This document shows, one piece after another, positions 49,779-54,251 of a stretch of 54,251 nucleotides of DNA (positions are counted from its first letter, which is position 1; every line of letters begins with the position of its first letter). This DNA comes from an uncultured Clostridia bacterium (GTDB lineage Bacteria > Bacillota > Clostridia > Christensenellales > Borkfalkiaceae): positions 1 through 54,251 of the forward strand of contig CANRDX010000008.1 of NCBI GenBank assembly GCA_947629485.1. The letters run 5' to 3'. The position numbers and the translations under genes are program-made. Under the pieces are notes generated by a model. It worked only from the letters and a program-made list of their open reading frames with translations. It had not been told where the DNA came from and searched no databases.

Positions 49779-52421
49779 TTATCCGCGCTTTCTCGCGCGC
49801 AAGAAGCACTTCGAGATCTCCACGCCGAGAAGGGGCACGGCGATGAGCGCAAGGCAGATAAGGTACTCCTTCCACGAGAGATAGACGAGGCGGAAGAAGT
49901 CGTTCACCACGGGCACAAAGGCGATGAAGACGGTGATGAGAGCGGAGACGCCGATGGCGCCGAGAAGCACGAAATTGTGCCCGTTCCCGCGCGCGAAGAA
50001 GGACTCCGTGTTGGAACGCTGGTTGGCGCTGTGGACGAGCTGCGAGCCGGCGAGCACCAGAAAGCACATCGTCATCGCCGCCGCGGGATCGTGGTAGCCG
50101 TACAGCCCGATGAAATACGCGGCGAGGGAGACGGCGGTGAGGAGCGCGCCGTGGAAGATGACCCGCGCGATAAGCCCCTTTTCAAAGAGCGTGCCCGACT
50201 TCACGGGAGGCCGCCGCATGACGTCCTTCCCCGCGGGATCCACGCCGAGACCGAGAGCGGGAAGGGTATCCGTGACGAGGTTGATGACGAGCACATGCAC
50301 CGCGAGAATGGGCGCGGGAAGCCCGAAGATCGTTGCGATGAAGAGGGTGAGGATCTCCGCGATGTTGCCCGCGAGCAGGAACTGAATGACCTTCTGAATG
50401 TTCGCGTACACCCTTCTGCCCTCGCGCACCGCGCTCTCGATCGTCGTGAAATTGTTGTCGAGAAGCACGATGTCCGAGGCGTCCTTCGCGACGTCCGTTC
50501 CCGCCCCCATCGCGACGCCGATATTCGCCGCTTTGAGCGCGGGAGAATCGTTTACGCCGTCGCCCATCATCGCGGCGACTTCCCCCGTGCGTTCGAGGGA
50601 CTTCACGATGCGCAGCTTATCCGAAGGCGAAACGCGCGCGTAGACCGAAGTCGTCCCCACCACGCGGTCGAGTTCGTCGTCCGTCATCGCGGCAAGCTCG
50701 GCTCCCGTCACGGCGGTATCTCCCTCGCGGAAGATCTTCAACTCCCGCGCGATGGCGACGGCGGTCGTTCTGTGATCGCCCGTGATCATGACGACGCGGA
50801 TCCCCGCCGTGTGGCAGCTCTCCACCGCGCCGATCACCTCTTTGCGCGGCGGGTCGATCATGCAGACGAGGCCGATGAAGGCAAGCCCCTCCTCCACGTC
50901 GTCCCCTTCCTTCGGGACATAGTCTATCTCCCTTCTCGCATACCCCAAGACGCGGAGCGCCTCCTCGGAACGACTCTCCGCAAGGCGCAGAAATTTTTGC
51001 TTGTCCTCCTCCGTCATCGGGCGCACCCCCTTTTCGGTGACGATGCGGTCGCAATGGGGAAGAAGTTCGTCGATCGCGCCCTTTGTGTAGACATGGTATG
51101 CCCCTTCGTCCTCCACGACGACCGACATACGCTTGCGGTCGGAGTCGAAGGGCTGCTCAAACACGCGGGGACAGCGCGCTTTCAGCTCCTCTTGGCGTAT
51201 CCCGAATTTTTCGCAGAAATCGATGAGCGCCCCCTCCATAGGGTCGCCGAGCACGCCGCCCGCGCCGTCCTTCGCCGCGTCGTTGCAGAGCGCCGAGGCA
51301 TAGGCGAGTTCCCTGCGCGCGAGGGTGGAAGCGTCGAGCTTTCCCCCCGCCTCGGTATCTTCGCCGTCGGTCGCAAACCGCGTGACCGTCATCTTGTTGA
51401 GGGTGAGCGTTCCCGTTTTATCGCAGCAGATGACCGTCGCAGAGCCAAGCGTCTCCACGGCGGGCAGACTTCTCACCAGCGCCTGTTTTTTCGCCATGCG
51501 CTGCACGCCCAGCGCCATGACCACCGTCGCCGTGGCGGGAAGCCCTTCGGGAATGACGGAGATCGCGAGCGCGATCGCCGTGAGGAGGGGCTGAACCCAA
51601 TTCTCCGTGACGCCCCAATCGGTCACGCGCAGGAAGCTGACGCCGAGCACGAGCAGGGCGACGACGATCCCGACGACGGAGAGCGTCTTCCCCACGCCGT
51701 TCAGTTTTTTCTTCATGGGCGTTTCGAGATCCTTCTCGTCGTCGAGCATGCCCGCGATCGCGCCCACCTGCGTGCGCATTCCCGTCTCGACGACGACGCC
51801 CGAACCCGTTCCGTTCACGCTGACCGAGGAGGAATACGCCATGTTGACCCTGTCGCCCAAAGGCGCGTTCTCATCGAGCAGGGCGAGCGCGTCCTTTTCG
51901 ACGGGCACGCTCTCCCCCGTGAGCGCGGATTCCTGCACGCTCAGATTGGATTCTTCGAGAAGGCGCACATCGGCGGGGATCACACAGCCGTCCGCAAGGA
52001 TCACGACGTCGCCGGGAACGAGTTCCTCCGCGGGAAGAGAACATTCCTTCCCGTCGCGCAGTACGCGCGCCGTGGGTGCGCTCAGACTGCCGAGTGCGGC
52101 GAGCGCGTCCGCCGCCTTCTTCTCCTGCACGATCCCGATGACCGCGTTGATCACGACGATGGCGAAGATCACCGCGGCTTCGGCATAGTCGCCGAACACG
52201 AGAGAGACGATTGCGGCGACGAGAAGAATGATGACCATCACGTCTTTGATCTGCTCCCAGAGCATGCGCCAAAGCGATTTCTTCTTGCGCTCCTTCAAGC
52301 GGTTTTTGCCGAATTCGGCTTGGCGCCGCGCCGCTTCCTCGGCCGAAAGTCCGTCGCGCGAGGAATGGAGCGCGCGAAGCGCTTCCTCGGCGGACATCGT
52401 ATGCCAACTTTGCTTTTCCAT
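49779..52421 (-). CDS. Calcium-transporting P-type ATPase (type II), 880 aa
   Basis: The cation ATPase N-domain motif, TGES, the phosphorylation site CDKTGTLTLN, MITGDH and MGDGVNDSPAL are all present. Membrane helix M4 reads VISVIPEGLPAT, with the Glu of calcium (SERCA/PMR1-like) pumps. Ten membrane spans are expected and the length is normal. It should expel calcium (or manganese) from the cytoplasm. The start MEKQSWH is chosen because GGAG lies seven bases upstream. Monocistronic. Confidence 0.92.
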   Translation of the reverse strand: MEKQSWHTMSAEEALRALHSSRDGLSAEEAARRQAEFGKNRLKERKKKSLWRMLWEQIKDVMVIILLVAAIVSLVFGDYAEAAVIFAIVVINAVIGIVQEKKAADALAALGSLSAPTARVLRDGKECSLPAEELVPGDVVILADGCVIPADVRLLEESNLSVQESALTGESVPVEKDALALLDENAPLGDRVNMAYSSSVSVNGTGSGVVVETGMRTQVGAIAGMLDDEKDLETPMKKKLNGVGKTLSVVGIVVALLVLGVSFLRVTDWGVTENWVQPLLTAIALAISVIPEGLPATATVVMALGVQRMAKKQALVRSLPAVETLGSATVICCDKTGTLTLNKMTVTRFATDGEDTEAGGKLDASTLARRELAYASALCNDAAKDGAGGVLGDPMEGALIDFCEKFGIRQEELKARCPRVFEQPFDSDRKRMSVVVEDEGAYHVYTKGAIDELLPHCDRIVTEKGVRPMTEEDKQKFLRLAESRSEEALRVLGYARREIDYVPKEGDDVEEGLAFIGLVCMIDPPRKEVIGAVESCHTAGIRVVMITGDHRTTAVAIARELKIFREGDTAVTGAELAAMTDDELDRVVGTTSVYARVSPSDKLRIVKSLERTGEVAAMMGDGVNDSPALKAANIGVAMGAGTDVAKDASDIVLLDNNFTTIESAVREGRRVYANIQKVIQFLLAGNIAEILTLFIATIFGLPAPILAVHVLVINLVTDTLPALGLGVDPAGKDVMRRPPVKSGTLFEKGLIARVIFHGALLTAVSLAAYFIGLYGYHDPAAAMTMCFLVLAGSQLVHSANQRSNTESFFARGNGHNFVLLGAIGVSALITVFIAFVPVVNDFFRLVYLSWKEYLICLALIAVPLLGVEISKCFLRARKRG

Positions 52422-52460
52422 AAATACTCCGTTCTCCCATTCAATATGGAATACGAGCCT

Positions 52461-52466
52461 ATTATA
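52461..52466 (-). promoter_or_regulatory. -10 box of the P-type ATPase gene
   Basis: Perfect TATAAT on the minus strand, about 40 bases before the start codon. The -35 (TTTCTT at 16-base spacing) is weak. Confidence 0.5.
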
Positions 52467-52491
52467 CCACAAATGCGCCGATAAGAAACGA

Positions 52492-52515
52492 CCTGCGGGA
52501 AAAAATTCCCGCAGG
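52492..52515 (-). terminator. Terminator of the collagen-like gene
   Basis: A perfect 10-bp stem (CCTGCGGGAA/TTCCCGCAGG) around a 4-base loop, 39 bases after the collagen-like stop codon. The T-rich part lies partly inside the loop, so the U-tract is weak. Confidence 0.6.
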
Positions 52516-52553
52516 CGGAATCTTTTATTCTGAAACGTCTTGGAGCCGCGCCG

Positions 52554-52922
52554 TCAGGTGCCGAGATACCCTGCGTTCTGCAAGCTGGTAATGAGTTCGT
52601 TGAGCGTCGTTGCGACCTCCTGTGTGGTCGCCGAAGTGGGGTCGGTCACAGGTGCGACCGCCGCGGCAGGCGTAATGGTCGCGTCCGCGCCCGGTTCGCC
52701 CTGCGGCCCTTGCGCGCCCGTCACGCCGCGGGGAATGGAGAAGTTCAAAATCACATTCTCCGCAGTTCCCGTCTGGGTGACGGAGGCGGGCGTCTCGGGA
52801 TCGACGGTCGTCGTCGTTCCCGCTGTGACCGTGGGCGTCACGCCGGCAGGACCCGTTTCACCCGTGGGACCTGTTTCACCCGTAGGACCGGTCGGACCCG
52901 TGGGGCCTGTTGAACATGTGAC
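52554..52922 (-). pseudogene. 3' remnant of a collagen-like (BclA-type) spore-surface protein gene
   Basis: In frame from 52922 the sequence reads VTCSTGPTGPTGPTGETGP, i.e. Gly-X-Y repeats, then a second short collagen block (GAQGPQGEPG) and a C-terminal segment ending TTLNELITSLQNAGYLGT, as in clostridial exosporium collagen-like proteins. The natural start, signal region and most repeats are missing because the frame runs straight into the TAA stop of the recombinase gene. The sequence is therefore cut off by the inserted element; the rest of the gene should lie beyond the other end of that element. A short GTG start (52841) inside is unlikely to be used. Confidence 0.75.
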
Positions 52923-54251
52923 TTATGGGATATGTTTTATTCTTTCTCTAAACTCTTCAAGACTTTCTGGATTGGAAAACTTATAATAAATATGAATCTC
53001 GCGTTCACCGTTTTCCTGCTTTTCTCCGACAGTAATAAAATCAATGAGTTGCAAACATGCTTCTCGCGTCAAAGTTTCGCACGCGCCATACTTTTTCAGA
53101 TTAGCAATATATGCGTCGGCTTCCTCCTCCTCTTTCCCTACTGCGGCAAGCCGCGCTTCCAACTCGCTAATCCGTTGCAATACGCTCTCGCGCTCGGCTT
53201 GATACGCTCTGCAAAGGCTTTCGCATATCTCCTCCGGCATCCCTTTCAGAACTTTTTCTTCAAAGGCAGATTGAACCAACTTGTTTAATTCGGTCAGCCT
53301 TTTTTGATCTGCTCTTAATTGCTTTTCATCGGAATATCTGCTCTGTTCGTTTACCCTTGAGCGTTCCCTCAAAAACTCTTCTTTTACTTTCTTTTCGTCC
53401 AACGACACGTTATGCAACATGGAACGAATATCGGATATAACAATGTTCTCCAATACCTTCTCCCCGATGTGATGGGAAGTGCAATATTTGTTGCCGTAAT
53501 CCTTATAAGTTCGGCAAACAAACCCATATCCGAGCCTCTCGCGTTGCAACTTGAACTTATTTCCGCAATCGGGACAAACAACAAATCCAGATAGAAGATG
53601 CGTCTGCTGTTTCCCATCAATCTTTCCGCGAGAGACCGAAAGATTGACTGTCTGCACCTTCTCCCATACCTCGCGACTTATAATCGGCTCATGGGCGTTC
53701 TCTTTTACGATCCACTCATCTTCGGGAAGATTGACAATCTTATGGTTCTTATATGAAACCCTCGTTGTCTTATGTTGCGTCATAGTCCCGAGATAAGTTT
53801 GATCCGTCAAAATTTGCATCACAGTCCCTGCAGACCAATACGGCGAACATTTCCTCGTTGATTTTGTGCCGTCAAGTTTTGTGAAGTAATGCGTTGGATT
53901 GGGGATCCCTTCATCCGTCAGAATGCGAGAAATGCGACGAACAGAAATACCTTCTATCCGCAACGCAAAGATCCGCCGAATGATTGCCGCGGCTGGCTCA
54001 TCAATCACAGCAGTACGATTTTCATCGCTTCCCGCCTTATACCCATAAGGATAATTCCAATTCGTGTACTTGCCTGCTCGCTGGCTCGCCTCAAAAACCG
54101 CTCGTATCTTCTTACTCGTATTCGCGGCGTGCCACTCGTTGAATACGTTCATGATCGGCATCATATCCATCGCCGTCGATGTTCTGTCTGCCGTATCCAC
54201 ATTATCGGAGAGAGCGATAAAGCGTATTCCATATGCGGGGAAGATGTAGTC
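52905..54251 (-). mobile_element. Start of an integrated element carrying a large serine recombinase
   Basis: The recombinase gene ends at a junction with the collagen-like gene (52905-52925, around TGTTCAACAGG). Serine integrases usually sit at one end of their element next to the attachment site. The AT-richer composition begins here. The other end is outside the window, so element type (prophage, transposon or skin-like element) is unknown. Confidence 0.6.
52923..54251 (-). CDS. Large serine recombinase (C-terminal 442 aa, 5' end outside window)
   Basis: The frame is open to the window edge, where it reads YGIRFIALSDNVDTADRTST, the end of a resolvase catalytic domain. Then follow the recombinase domain (about 30-140 of this fragment, YPYGYKAGSDENR and GISVRRISRILTDEGIPNP), a zinc ribbon (CPDCGNKF ... 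CRTYKDYGNKYCTSHHI) and a long coiled coil (about 260-380). This is the plan of phage and Tn4451-like serine integrases. The catalytic serine lies outside the window. It is AT-richer than the neighbours. It lies at the junction with the broken collagen-like gene and should excise or integrate the element. Confidence 0.9.
   Translation of the reverse strand, partial: DYIFPAYGIRFIALSDNVDTADRTSTAMDMMPIMNVFNEWHAANTSKKIRAVFEASQRAGKYTNWNYPYGYKAGSDENRTAVIDEPAAAIIRRIFALRIEGISVRRISRILTDEGIPNPTHYFTKLDGTKSTRKCSPYWSAGTVMQILTDQTYLGTMTQHKTTRVSYKNHKIVNLPEDEWIVKENAHEPIISREVWEKVQTVNLSVSRGKIDGKQQTHLLSGFVVCPDCGNKFKLQRERLGYGFVCRTYKDYGNKYCTSHHIGEKVLENIVISDIRSMLHNVSLDEKKVKEEFLRERSRVNEQSRYSDEKQLRADQKRLTELNKLVQSAFEEKVLKGMPEEICESLCRAYQAERESVLQRISELEARLAAVGKEEEEADAYIANLKKYGACETLTREACLQLIDFITVGEKQENGEREIHIYYKFSNPESLEEFRERIKHIP

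Overview
This is a chromosomal segment of a spore-forming, GC-rich Firmicute of the class Clostridia. The evidence is low-GC Gram-positive style Shine-Dalgarno sites and TTGACA/TATAAT promoters, the sporulation genes spoVAC and yunB, many lipoproteins, and a Gram-positive LexA box. The gene set resembles gut Christensenellales-type genomes, but that placement is an inference. Most genes are clearly GC-rich. Only the first gene (a P-loop protein) and the last (a serine recombinase) look AT-richer and probably acquired.

Layout. 1-0.7 kb: lone P-loop nucleotide-binding protein. 0.9-9.9 kb: minus-strand operon of two large paralogous lipoproteins, a clostripain-family (C11) protease lipoprotein and a polytopic membrane protein, from one strong promoter to one terminator. 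10.1-15.5 kb: an ABC-F ATPase, a divergent fused iron-alcohol dehydrogenase/aldehyde dehydrogenase whose domain order is the reverse of AdhE, and a DUF368 (PopT-like) lipid carrier transporter. 15.6-16.1 kb: non-coding array of about ten short hairpins. 16.1-30.7 kb: a complete maltodextrin locus, transcribed malQ-malE-malF-malG, then three GH13 amylase lipoproteins, then an enlarged MalK-type ATPase. 30.8-33.2 kb: gdhA, a DUF1858 protein, spoVAC and a tiny coupled ORF.

33.2-42.1 kb: a compact minus-strand phage head/packaging module (terminase, portal, scaffold-like, capsid, connector-like, propeller-like and one unknown) with no integrase, tail, lysis or replication genes. It lies downstream of an ArpU-like regulator with a consensus LexA box at its promoter. 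A host-like secreted protein is encoded on the plus strand between regulator and terminase. 42.1-52.4 kb: a large membrane-anchored extracytoplasmic protein, a MurG homologue, yunB, a YigZ-family protein, tyrS, a small ORF divergent from a WYL regulator, and a calcium-type P-type ATPase. 52.5-54.25 kb: the 3' end of a collagen-like (BclA-type) gene, cut off by a large serine recombinase gene that runs out of the window.

The most interesting points are the lipoprotein/clostripain operon (possible pore-forming or surface system), the SOS-linked tailless capsid module, the His/Cys repeats on secreted amylases, the reversed dehydrogenase fusion, the half-dead ABC-F protein, several probable leaderless promoters, and the recombinase-interrupted spore-surface gene. 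All assignments come from reading the sequence; no database search was run.
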